Shown piece by piece: positions 1 to 9,682 of a stretch of 28,719 nt of DNA. The position numbers were made by a program, and so were the translations under genes. The stretch's first letter is position 1; every line of letters begins with the position of its first letter. The stretch lies in contig MSJI02000895.1 in NCBI GenBank assembly GCA_001931905.2, forward strand, positions 1 to 28,719, read 5' to 3'. The DNA is from Cladosporium sp. IMV 00045 (Eukaryota > Ascomycota > Dothideomycetes > Cladosporiales > Cladosporiaceae). The notes beneath the pieces were generated by a model. That model saw only the letters and a program-made list of their open reading frames with translations, searched no databases and was not told where the DNA came from.

Positions 1-269
1 AGAACTACGTCGAGATGAACGATGAGCGTCACGAGCAGGACTGCGAGCGTGGCATGGCCAAGGTCAAGTCTCGCCCCAAGCTCTTCCGCGCCCAAACATT
101 CGCCTTTGGCCAAAACGGCAACGATGACATGGAGGACTCTCCCACCGCTCAAGGCAAGAACAGCACTCGCGGTAACTTAGGACCTAGGAGTCAAAGTTCA
201 TTCCAAGTCAGCCCCAACGTTGCCCAAGGCATCGGCGCATCCTTTGCCAGACGCATGGCCTCTTACTAA
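1..269 (+). CDS. 3' end of an unrecognised protein gene (partial)
   Basis: An open frame enters from the left edge (first complete codon at 3) and ends at a TAA at 267-269, giving about 89 C-terminal residues. The tail is hydrophilic, rich in Arg, Ser, Asn and Gln, and ends in a basic stretch closing with Arg-Arg-Met-Ala-Ser-Tyr. It has no membrane segment and no motif I recognise, and it looks like a disordered regulatory C-terminus. The Met at 15 is very unlikely to be the true start, because the frame is open to the window edge and no promoter-like sequence precedes it. Function cannot be assigned from this piece. It could be a shadow, but the codon usage and the clean stop followed at once by CT-rich non-coding sequence favour a real gene end. 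Confidence 0.6.
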   Translation, partial: NYVEMNDERHEQDCERGMAKVKSRPKLFRAQTFAFGQNGNDDMEDSPTAQGKNSTRGNLGPRSQSSFQVSPNVAQGIGASFARRMASY

Positions 270-2895
270 GCCACATGTCTAACCACATGGTGGTCACCTC
301 ACCACCGCCACTATTTGCTTCATGCTATTTTTTCTCGATCACTGTTACATTGGCGAGGAGTTCCGGATACCCTGACTGCGGCCTCAACACCAGTCTCGTT
401 TGTTTTCTTGGGTCTTTTCTGACATGTTGGACTTTCGCCAACTTCTTGTTTCCTAATGTCTGGGTTTTCCTTGCGTTGCACCGGCTCTCCATCAGCGAGG
501 AGTTTTCGTCTTTTCTTCTTTCACATCTGCTTCTGACTTACCGTTCGGCTCAGCATGGCGCTCGTGTTCCTTTTTATTATACCCAATGGCTCTTTCCACG
601 GATTTGGGAAACCTTGGCTTTTTTCTTTCCTGGGGCAAGGAAGGACGACAAATGCTCTGCGTCCTGTGTTTTTTCGACTGATACACCTTTTGCTTACTTC
701 GTTTCTCGTTTTTATCATCCCGTTTGGAAAGAGGGCCGACGCCCTTTTCTTACGCATCTCTTTTGTCAAATCACAGCTACAAAGCAAGGTCCGAAAAGAG
801 AAGACCCAAAAGCTTACCGAAGATACTACACTACTAGTACTAGTACTGCTACTTGATCGAATCCAAAAAAGAGATTTCGACTTGAAAGAATCATTTTGCA
901 ATTCACTATGTTTCCACGCTTCATCTGCATCTCCGTACATCTCATTCTCTCAATCGTTCCTCGCTTCTGCGCGTCCAACGCAACAGTCAATGCGACAAAC
1001 AGTGTCCTTGCTTGTCTCGTCTTGGCAACTACCATGTCTCCTGCTTTGGCCTACCCGGTGAACTGGCTGGCTTGCAGTTGGGGATGACCATAGCTTGATA
1101 CCCAAACAAACAGGCTTATTACAAACAAGACAAAAACAAAAGGTATTCATTTGCAACCCGCGCTTCCACGATCGCGATGATACTCATTGCTGTCCATCTT
1201 GCCATCAGAGAAGATACTACGCTCATCGATCGAATATGTCTCTCTGTCTACGATCCGCATCATCAAACCCAAGAAATGAAGCAAGGGGTCATCAAGGGTA
1301 ACAACCACCGTGAAATGTGAACATCTCGCATGACCACCCGAGCCGTCATGCTGTCTCACGAAGGACTCGAGTCTGGTCGGCGGGTTGTTGGCGTCGAACG
1401 GTTGGTTGAACGAAACATCTCATTAGATCCGGCTCCCTCTCCTGAGAAACGAGACCGAACCGCCTGCCTGCCTAGTACTAAGCAAATGCAAGCCTTGCCG
1501 GAGTTCGTCGCTGCTTTCCTTCTCCTGTCTTTCCCCCGCAAACGGTTCTGTGTTTAACAACTTCTCCCGAGCAAGGCGGTCACGGCTTGATACAGGGGAA
1601 GATGAATTGCCATCAAGACACACGAAGTCCGAAATTTGGTGGAGATCAAGCTCATCCGCACTTCATCGTTGAAGAAGGAAAGGAGGCCAGCGTCAAACGG
1701 CAGGGATTCATAAAACCATTTGCAAACGTCGGCCGTTTACTCACACCTGCATGATGCACATATCAGTTGTCAGGAGAGAGGTACAGACGGTAGTACCGTG
1801 GATTCTCATCTCGTCGTATCTGCATTATTCGAGGCAACACGAAAACGGGCTTGCAGAGTTTCACCCGTTTACCGAGATGTTCTTCATTTTCCCCGCGTGC
1901 GCCTTGACGACCGACCATTCTTCGTTCTTTGGTGCACAACTGTTCGTTTCTTGAAACTGTCTCAGCCCTTTCCCGCTTCTCATTCTCCTTTTCTTCCCTT
2001 TTTGAGTGCTTGGCTACAGATCATGTGCACTCGTGTCTGCACGTGAGCGATTTTGGTTTGGAAGGCGGAGATACGTCATGTGTAGAAAGACGTTGGAGTC
2101 GCGCGGTTCGAGGGTCGTTCTTCAGACGCGTTTTTGGCAGTTTGGCATTGCATTACAGGGGGGAATTTGGCATGGAGATTCGAACGGCAGACGCAATCCT
2201 CCCAAGAGGCGATCGCATGCTCCTCACTTGCATGATCGATCGTACTTCATGCTGCAGGGCGCGGTTACCTCGCGTCTCTCCCTTCACCATCGCCACACGC
2301 GAGCGACGCCGCCTCCGATCGATCTTCCACTTTTCTCTCTCGGCATCAACCAAGCGACCATCCACGTGAGCCATGTAACAAATCAGAGTCAACTTCAAGG
2401 TTTCTATATGTTTTGCCTACTTTCCGTTCAAGACAACAATACATGTACTGCTTTCTCGTCGCGCACTTCTAGAACAGTATGACGTCGTTGACCCCATCGT
2501 CATCAATGATTGCACCAGGCGGGACGAAATAACAAACGCGAGAACGAGACGAGGAACAGAAGAAACCACAGCGAAGGGACAAGGCGAGACACCCAAAACC
2601 AAACGTAACACAACAATCTCAGCGCGGCTGAGTATCGCTTCGTCGATGAGCCCGATGTCCATCTTCAGATCTCGCGATGCGCAGGTGCGAGATCACGATC
2701 CCTTCCAACTTTTGTCTTGACTCGCGAACATCGATCAAATCGAAGCCCAACTCTCTCCCCAAACAAGTTTTCGATCGGTCAAGACCGCAATAATAATCAC
2801 AACAACATTGATCTACGCCTGGGATATTCTCGCTCTACCCTAGCAAGGCCATGGAAATTAAGGATGGTGTTATGGATCTGTTGGAGGTGGATTTT

Positions 2896-3336
2896 TCTCG
2901 ATTTCGATGCGCCATCGAAGTCATCGCAAGCCCTACATGGACGTGATTCCGAGGTGATGAGAGAGCCCTCTCTCGATTTCTCGATCTTGCAGCTTCGCCT
3001 TGTTTTCATTTCCCAATGCCCATAAGGCAGTGCTCTCTCATGGAGACAAACCGGGTGATCGAGGATGTATGTGTGGACATGCCTTTTCGCGTTTGCCCAG
3101 GTGCCGTCGGTCGGTCGAAGATCGATGCATATATATGCATGCATGCGCGAGGATTCTCCAAAATCGACCACAAGCGACATGCACTTTTGCCTTCTCGATC
3201 TCTTGTTGTCCACGTTCGAAATCAAGGTCGTGAGGAACGCGGCATTCGTTACATACGGACATACCTTTCTCGATCCCCGTTGCGCGCTCTGCTAAGGAAA
3301 GATAGACAATCCCCTTGATCCTGTCGTTTTCTCGAT
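2896..3336 (+). repeat. Cluster of six TCTCGAT heptamers
   Basis: The heptamer TCTCGAT occurs at 2896, 2971, 2979, 3193, 3268 and 3330, all on the plus strand, with flanks giving a loose consensus YTTCTCGATYT. One further copy lies at 333. Chance expectation for one heptamer on one strand in 441 bases is about 0.03. The copies are dispersed rather than in tandem, which is more like a binding-site cluster than a microsatellite. Confidence 0.6.
3125..3140. repeat. 16-nt perfect palindrome (AT-core)
   Basis: The sequence ATGCATATATATGCAT is its own reverse complement. It is followed directly by a further GCATGC. It lies inside the gene-free interval and could extrude or serve as a dimeric binding site. 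No function is shown. Confidence 0.6.
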
Positions 3337-3654
3337 CTTATCGCTGCCGCGTTGTGTTCTTGTGATGTGCCATGTCTACTTTCCCTTCTACTCCGATGCG
3401 CAACCTCTCTTTCTCATGCTCTGCCTCCCGGTCATATCACCAGCGCCAACAAGAAGACTGCAAAATCTCACGATCAAAAGAAGCAAGGTCAGAACGCAAG
3501 AAAAACAAATCACGACTGATCACCAAAACGAGCGGACCATCGCAAACTTGCGTTTGGCACAGGATACAGGTTCATGCTCGACGTGTATTTGCTAATTTTC
3601 TTTCCTTGCTGCCATTTTCGCGTTTATCCCACGATCCAGCGCGTCTTCGTCGTG

Positions 3655-3694
3655 TCTCCCTCTCCCTTTCCCTTTCCCTCTTTCACCCTCACCC
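3655..3694 (+). repeat. 40-nt pure-pyrimidine-like tract (CCCTTT/CCCTCT units)
   Basis: An almost uninterrupted pyrimidine run with repeats of CCCTTT and CCCTCT, broken only by two A residues near its end. Tracts of this kind are common just upstream of start codons in filamentous fungi. Here no coding frame of substance follows the ATG at 3695, which lies in a 3' intergenic region. Confidence 0.5.
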
Positions 3695-4168
3695 ATGGTT
3701 CCTAGCTGGGAGACATTGCTGCGAGAATTGGCGGGTGGACTTCGTCACGTTTGTCATGTTGTCATTGAAGAAAAAGAGACAAGTTCCCGCCCACTTCATG
3801 CTTGACCAAGATCGTGAAAGACCAAAAAGACGCACAATGTTTGCCGAGAAAGAGAGAGCCGGACACCCCATCATCGTCATCGTCGGCAATCCGAAGAAAG
3901 CGCCTGCGCGATGCGTCCGATCATTTTGACTGGCAAAGACGTGCCCCAAAAACCACCAATTCCTCGGTCCAAAGAAAAAAACAAGCATTTCCTCCATTCC
4001 CAATGCCCGGAACGCCGATGCCATGCGACATATTCCCCCCTGGGTCGTTCGAATTTTCATCTGTCCTGTCGTGATTTCTGTTTTCTTGTCTTCGTTATGA
4101 CACTCAGCGGTAGAAAGAGAGAGGAAGCCAAAGGCGTCCACTGTTGTCTCCTTCCTGCAACGACACGA

Positions 4169-6941
4169 TCAAGCCAAGTATCTATAGCTAGGGACGGGAG
4201 CCTCTTCGATGCGCTCGAGGTACTCGCGCTCGATGAGGGATTCGACTTTCTTCTTGATCATGGTGACGTCGGGTTTGAACTGTGAGGAGACCTGGGAGAT
4301 GGTTTCGTTGAGCAAGGCGGTGTGGGCGAGTTCTTTGCGTTGTCTGTGATTGTTGTTGTTAGCCATTGCCGCCTTTAGAGGGAATAGATGGGTCGGGCAC
4401 GTACTTCATGATCCGCACAATCGCCGCCTCGACGGCGAAACCGCGGGAGTCGTTGTTCTTCTTCTCGGTCTCCTTGCGCTCTTTGTCGCCCTCGACTTTA
4501 TTGCCGGCGCTGACGACGCCGACTTTGATTTTCACGAACTGGCTCTTGAAATTCTCGTTGAACGAGAACTGGTCCCCGGCGTTCACGTCGCGGCTCATGG
4601 GTTCTTTGACGAGGAAGCGGGTCTTGGGCGCCACGGCGAGGGATTGCAGGTTGCGCGTCAGTTCGTTGGAGGGGATGTTGGTGCGCGCTTGGATTTCTTC
4701 GAGTGACAGCTTGGCTCCATCGGGGATGTCGTTGAAAAGAAGTAGGATGAGCATGGCGTACGTGCTGCAGTTGACTTCGTGAGTTCGGGGCTTGCCCTCT
4801 TTGCCGCCTCTGGGGAAGGTGGCTTTGATGTCGGCGTCGCCCATGTTGGACAGCCATGTTAAGCGGCGGCCAGAGTGCTTCTGATTGTAGAAGTGCTCGA
4901 AGCCTCCTTTGACCATGCTCAAGTTCGGAGGGAAGATGACGCCACTGTCCTTTGCCTGCTGTTCGTTCGATTGTCCCCCTCGGAATGCTTCGAGTGGCCA
5001 GATTGTAGACGTCAACACATTGATACTGAGGTCCACACGCTTGGAGTCCACTGCGCCGTGACTGCTGAGGTAGTTGTTGTACCCGCTAGTCAATTCCTCG
5101 GATAACGTCATGTCCTTGAACATGGCTTCCAGCTTGAGTGTAAAAGAGTTGCCGAGCTCGATCTTCATGCGGGAGATCATTTGCTTCTCGACTTCGAGAC
5201 TCTGGCTCTTGTTGAGCAGCAGACGCTTGCAAAGGTGTTTCTTGTAGTAGTTCTCAAAGAGGTCCTTGTCCTGGAGGTATCGCAATAGGAGAATGGCTTT
5301 CTCGAGTGTTTGATCGATCTCAGTTTGAGTCTTGTTGCGGATGCCCTTCTTCATGTTCTCATCGATGAAGAGAGAAATATACTCGCTGCCACGGTTGAAA
5401 GCGTTGATAATTTCGGTCATACTGCGATTGAGTGCAATTTGCAGTGTCTGATCCTGTTCAAACGCTTGCTTCCAGATACCGTCGAAGCGATCCTTGAGCG
5501 TGAGAATGTCTTCTACCCACTTCAAGGCCGCCACCGTCTGCTGGTTGATCTTTGCTGCGCCTGCACCAGACTTCGCCTTTTCTCCCGACTGATCTGCTGG
5601 TGCTTGTGCGGGCTGTGCCTGCGGCAAAGAGGCAGCGATTGCAGAGTTGTTGATGTTGGTGCCCATCTCGGTCAAGATCTTTTGCATGGCCTGCGTGAGC
5701 TCTGACTTCCTCGGATCGACGCGAGCCTCCAAGTCGAAGACAAGTCCTAACTCCAGCAGCTTGTCGTTGTCCACCATGTACTGCACGCCACTGTCCATCT
5801 CGATCAGGCCCTTGATCTTGTGCCTGATGAGCTCATCTTCCACCACACGTTGGATCTTTGGCGTGGTACTCTCGGACAAGGTCGATCTGCAGCGGTCATG
5901 CTCTTCGTCAATGCGACGCTTCGCATGCTTGCAGTATGTTCCAGCATCCGACTCCTTCAACAAGCGCTCGCCCTCTTCACGGTAGAATGAGGCACTCGTA
6001 TGCAGAAAGTCCTGCTCGAATGCCCTGAGATATAGCTTCTCATCCTCGACCTCCTGCTCCGACTCGTACAGCCCCTCCAACATGTAGATATTGGCCTTGA
6101 TCAAGTGCGGATTGATAGCTTCGCCGTCGCGGTCCATTTGTATTTGATCAAGAATGATGCGCTTGAGAATGTCAAGGAGGGTGGGCAAATCGGTCTTCAC
6201 TGGGGTGCGAAGAATCTGGTCCCGGAACAGACCCATGGATTTGGCGAAGATGGAGGGTTGGCGGTGGTCGGTACAGTAGACGCGATCCTTGATAAACTTC
6301 ATCAGTTACATCGGCGGGCAGTGTGCGGGACAGGAATACTTACCATGTACATCAGGACGTCAGTCAACATGCCCATGCAGACCTGATGGTCGTCCCACGC
6401 CTCTTTCAGCGCCTTCAGAAATACCTCACCCGATATGCGCTTTTCCGCGGTAGACTCGAGCGAGCGTGCAGAGGCATCAAGCACCATCTGCGGGGGAGTG
6501 AGCAGCCTCACGATCTGCCCACGCACGGTGTCTCCCAACCACTGCTCTTCAAACTTGGCGACTTTGGCGTAGAGCTCGTCGCCCTTCTTTTTGAGAACGA
6601 TCTTGTAGGCATTGCGATAGAGCTCTTCGAAGGAGAGGGCGGAGGCGTTTTTGGTGTGGATTTCCTGAAAGGCGCGTTCGAGGATTGCCCAGGTGGTCTC
6701 GAAGTCGACGTCGGCGTTCGCTAGACCCTTTGAGGAGAGAGAAGAGTTAGACTTTCGTATCCTCGGCATGACTGGATGGAGCAGTTGTAGAGTGTGCGCG
6801 GTTGCAAGTGCTGTTGTGGTGGTGCGCGGTCAAATACAGCTGACGATTGCAAGCTGTGGCGAGTGAGGATGTTGTGGGATGGTATTCACTTACCCTGCGA
6901 GGCGGCCTGATCTTGCCCCTCCCTCTGCCTGCGAGCGACAT
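4169..6941 (-). CDS. cul3: Cullin-3, scaffold of BTB-type ubiquitin ligases (4 exons)
   Basis: Exons are 6941-6894, 6727-6344, 6287-4405 and 4343-4169, giving 829 residues, the usual size of fungal Cul3. The introns are 166, 56 and 61 nt, with donors GTAAGT, GTAAGT and GTACGT. CTAAC branch sites lie before the first and third acceptors. The N-terminus carries the Cul3-type motif LSFEELYRNAYK (about residue 45). The C-terminal winged-helix segment ends in the family-typical Tyr-Arg-Tyr-Leu-Ala. The NEDD8 acceptor lysine is K772 in IVRIMKQRKE, and its codon is split by intron 3. An Ala/Gln/Pro-rich loop (about 355-395) interrupts the cullin repeats. By family knowledge, Cul3 binds BTB adaptors at its N-terminus and Rbx1 at its C-terminus to build E3 ligases. 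Exon 1 encodes only 16 basic residues (GRGRGKIRPPRR). The tempting ATG at 6769 lies inside intron 1. Confidence 0.93.
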
Positions 6942-7466
6942 GACCACGTGCTAGTGCTAGTGTTTGGTTGTGAATGTGGTGAAGTGAAGGCCAGGAAACG
7001 ACGTATTTCACTTCGCGCGCTTTGGCGGGGCTGTCACATGTAAGATTGAGGAATGACGTCGCAAGTGAGGATTTTCGCCGTGGTGGTAGATGTCGGACAG
7101 GTAATGAAGTACTTGCGTGCAAACAAGACTAGCGATGGTGGGTATTGAGCGAGAGAAAGGGCGTGTTGAAGGAGAGAAGAGGTGAGTGGTGGTGGTGGGT
7201 AGAAAGTACAGAGACAGAAAGCGAGACAGACAGAAGAGAGGTCTGGACGGATTCGGTAATACGGTAGGTAGGGCTGAAAGCTGAGGCTAGCAGCTGAGGC
7301 AGAATCCAGGGACGCGATGACGACGGACCGGAGTTGGAAGTCTTGTCGCTTCTTCACATTCCAATCATCCATCACTCACAATCTGCATACCTCCACCAGC
7401 CTCTCTATATCCCATTCTTCTCCTTCTCTATCTCTTTATTACCATCTACACAATACACACCTCACA
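6942..7466. promoter_or_regulatory. Bidirectional promoter between cul3 and zim17
   Basis: These 525 bp separate two divergent start codons and must hold both promoters. Visible elements are an E-box CACGTG at 6945-6950, almost touching the cul3 ATG, and a CRE-like TGACGTC at 7054-7060. The last 90 nt before zim17 form a CT-rich, A-poor leader typical of fungal 5' UTRs. No convincing TATA box was seen. An in-frame ATG at 7317 would extend zim17 by 50 residues, but the sequence there looks like leader rather than protein. Confidence 0.6.
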
Positions 7467-8109
7467 ATGAACGCCTCCACAGCCCTGCGCTCCCTCACCC
7501 GCGCCTCCCAACAGACACTTCGCTTCCACCAGCGCGCCTGGCCCGCACCATCCAGCACATCCAGCACCCTCCTGCGCAAACCGCTCCTCCAAACACCTCA
7601 AACACAACCGCAAACATCCCCTCTTCGCCTCGGCATCCGCTTCCACAGCACTGACGACAGCGCCACCCGTCCGCCCAAACCTCTCACCGACCGCGACGGC
7701 ATCCCGGCCAAAGATGCCCAGACCGACGCAGACGCCATCGCCGCGCGTAAAGCCCAGCAGCCTTCCTACGAGATGACTTTCACATGCAAGCAATGCATGA
7801 ACCGCTCGTCGCATCGCATCACGAAGCAAGCATACCATTATGGCACCGTATTGGTCAACTGTCCTGGGTGTAAGGGTAGGCATTTGATCGCGGATCATAT
7901 GAAGGTTGGTTTTCACCCATTACTTGCGATTCGTGAATGGTTGGTTCAAGAACTAATGCCGTGAACAGATCTTCTCCGACACAAGCGTCACCATCGAGGA
8001 CATCATGAGGGAGAAGGGCGAGTACATCCAAAAGGGCTCGCTCGGCGCTGATGGTGATGTCGAGTTCTACGACGAATCCACTGGAGACGGCGAGCAATTC
8101 AAGCAATAA
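7467..8109 (+). CDS. zim17: Mitochondrial DNL zinc-finger protein, Zim17/Tim15 type (2 exons)
   Basis: Exons 7467-7904 and 7969-8109 give 192 residues. The 64-nt intron has donor GTTGGT, a CTAAT branch site and acceptor ACAG. Residues 1-60 are rich in Arg, Ser and Thr with almost no acids, as in a mitochondrial presequence. The zinc finger has CKQC (C107, C110) and CPGC (C132, C135), followed by HLIADHMK and then IFSD in exon 2. The segment VTIEDIMREKGE is characteristic of the family. By family knowledge, Zim17 is a matrix co-factor that keeps mitochondrial Hsp70 soluble and active for protein import and Fe-S cluster assembly. The DNL signature itself is changed to Asp-His-Met. Unspliced RNA would stop at 7964, removing the C-terminal helix. 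I chose ATG 7467 because it follows directly on the CT-rich leader. Confidence 0.92.
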
Positions 8110-8509
8110 ACGATGATGACTGGACGAGTTCTCTCTCCACTCTATCCTTTTAGCGATGGCCTTGCCTGGATTTTACCAGATGAGGAAAAGCATCGCCGCA
8201 TACTCTGGATACTGAACACCGCGCATCCACGACGGCTTAGAACATCTCGCATCGGCATCGAACCGCATCGCAAGATCTTGTAACAATATACATAATACAT
8301 TCGGGGGGGTATCTCTCTCGTAGCCAACAGATCAACCACCTTGATCTCGGCTTCTGTAAAATATATGTACAAATTTCCGACAAAAGGAAAAAGAAACGGC
8401 ACTGCCAGCATGCCAGGTCAGAAAGCGCCGGCCGCAAACAAACATACCATGACGAAAATATTCTCCCCCTCACTCCCTCTCTCCTCATTCTCCCAACCCT
8501 CAATGATCC
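8110..8509. other. Convergent 3' interval between zim17 and mrm2
   Basis: 400 bp shared by the two 3' ends. It contains AT-rich stretches around 8281-8300 and 8350-8395 that could serve 3'-end formation on either strand. The short ORFs here have no recognisable content. Confidence 0.5.
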
Positions 8510-9682
8510 TCACCTCAAAGCCTCCTCTTTAGAAACGTCCGCCTTCCTACGCAATCCCACAAAATAACTCTCCCTGCTCTCTTTCCGCGACGAATCCGGT
8601 TTGATCCTGTGCACCTTCTCGAACATTCGCTTCATCCTATTCTCCAAATCCTTGTCCTCGGGGCCTTGGTAGAATTTGCACAGGAAGTGTCCCCCCGTCA
8701 CCAGGCAGTCGTGGCTGAACGTCAGGGCGGCCATGCAGAGGTCCTGTTGTGTGTGAGAAGACAAGCTTGTCAGTTTCCTTGCACTCTTTAAGCAGACGGG
8801 TAGAATACAACGTACAATGGAACCAGCGTGATCCCGGAACGGGTTGCCGGATGTGTTCATCATCCTGCGATACGGGCGGTTAACGCTGTTGATCCACGAA
8901 GCGATCTCGAGGCCGGGGAAGGGCGCGCACATGTCCGAGAGCACGACGTCGACCACGCGACCTTGCTGCAAATCCTGCGCTTTCGCCGACAGTTTCTTGT
9001 CCTTCTTCTTGTGCTTATCCTTCTCCTCTTCCGTAGCAGCTTCGACAACCTCAACTCCATGCTCCTGCTCATGCTCATGCTCCCTAGCCCTCTCAAGCAC
9101 ACTCCTCACCTCCCCATCGCCCTCCTCCCCATCCTCCCCAACCCCACCGTGCTCCCTCCCCTTCCACTCCCTCACAAAATCCCTCACCAACCCCTGCACG
9201 CTCTCGCTCAAAAAATCCCCCTGCAACGCACTCACGCCCCTCGGCGGCTGCGCGGGTATGACATCAATCCCGACCACCCTGCCGGTGTCTCCCACGCGGT
9301 TCTTCGCGACTTGACTCCAGCTGCCGGGCGCGTAGCCGAGATCTACCACGCTTTGGCCCGGGCGGAAGAGTTTGTGCTTATCGTTGATTTCGAGCAGTTT
9401 GTAGGCTGCGCGCGACTTGAGGACGGAGAGTTTGCTGGATTTCGTGTACGGGTCGGTCGATTGGCGGGATTTCCAGCGGGTTGAGGAGGAGGAGGGGCGG
9501 GTTTGTTGGGTTTGAGATGATCGATGGACGAAGGGTTGGAGGAGGGTCGGTCGCAGGGGTAGTGCTCTTTTCGTCGTATTCGCTGTTCGTATCGTTATCG
9601 CGAGCGCGGTCTCACACCTTGCTGCCGCTGCTTGAAAGAGAGCCGGCGCCGCGCAGAGTCGCGAGACGGATCGCGCAGGCAT
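8510..9682 (-). CDS. mrm2: Mitochondrial rRNA 2'-O-ribose methyltransferase, FtsJ/RrmJ family (Mrm2-like, 2 exons)
   Basis: Exons 9682-8816 and 8743-8510 give 366 residues. The 72-nt intron has donor GTACGT, branch CTGAC and acceptor ACAACAG. The first 75 residues are basic and Ser/Thr-rich, fitting mitochondrial import. The FtsJ core begins with KLSVLKSRAAYKL. The K-D-K-E catalytic tetrad is visible as K95, D250 (in SDMCAP), K312 (in CKFYQG) and E347 (in RESYFVGL). The SAM loop is DLGYAPG (114-120). By family knowledge, Mrm2 methylates a uridine in the peptidyl-transferase loop of the mitochondrial large rRNA. A charged insertion (about 175-240) separates SAM-binding and catalytic segments. 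The frame stays open upstream to 9715, but only through a TTG codon, so ATG 9682 is the start. A cytosolic or nuclear FtsJ paralogue is less likely, because those proteins carry longer extra domains. Confidence 0.9.
   Translation of the reverse strand: MPARSVSRLCAAPALFQAAAARCETALAITIRTANTTKRALPLRPTLLQPFVHRSSQTQQTRPSSSSTRWKSRQSTDPYTKSSKLSVLKSRAAYKLLEINDKHKLFRPGQSVVDLGYAPGSWSQVAKNRVGDTGRVVGIDVIPAQPPRGVSALQGDFLSESVQGLVRDFVREWKGREHGGVGEDGEEGDGEVRSVLERAREHEHEQEHGVEVVEAATEEEKDKHKKKDKKLSAKAQDLQQGRVVDVVLSDMCAPFPGLEIASWINSVNRPYRRMMNTSGNPFRDHAGSIVRCILPVCLKSARKLTSLSSHTQQDLCMAALTFSHDCLVTGGHFLCKFYQGPEDKDLENRMKRMFEKVHRIKPDSSRKESRESYFVGLRRKADVSKEEALR

Larger units (their letters stand above)
270..4168. other. 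3.9 kb interval without a supported gene
   Basis: This interval separates the end of the left-edge gene (+) from the end of cul3 (-), so both flanking genes converge on it. That is unusual, because such gaps are usually a few hundred bases. All three plus frames contain only short ORFs with low-complexity, cysteine- and serine-rich translations typical of translated UTR, and none matches a family I know. The plus strand has repeated pyrimidine tracts (around 400-560, 1930-2010 and 3655-3694), a cluster of TCTCGAT heptamers (2896-3336) and a 16-nt palindrome (3125-3140). It could hold a long 3' UTR, a long non-coding RNA or an unrecognised fast-evolving gene. I saw no tRNA B-box or 5S-like sequence. 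Confidence 0.6.

Noticed and set aside
275..856. 193-codon plus ORF after the left-edge gene
   Set aside because: The translation is Phe/Ser/Leu-rich from CT-rich DNA with no domain. It starts six bases after a stop codon, as expected for translated 3' UTR.
908..1087. 59-codon ORF with a secretory-looking start (MFPRFICISVHLILS)
   Set aside because: No leader, no splice-supported extension and no family; the hydrophobicity follows from pyrimidine-rich DNA.
2100..2180. tRNA B-box-like GGTTCGAGGGT and GATTCGAACGGC
   Set aside because: Neither completes the B-box consensus, and no acceptor or anticodon stem can be folded around them.
4350..6724. Several plus-strand ORFs opposite cul3
   Set aside because: They are antisense shadows of a well-supported conserved gene.
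7317..7466. In-frame upstream ATG extending Zim17 by 50 residues
   Set aside because: The extra sequence is a CT-rich leader and would mask the presequence; the downstream ATG fits the family better.
8828..9484. 218-codon plus ORF opposite mrm2
   Set aside because: The minus strand encodes all FtsJ motifs; this frame has only low-complexity Leu/Pro sequence.
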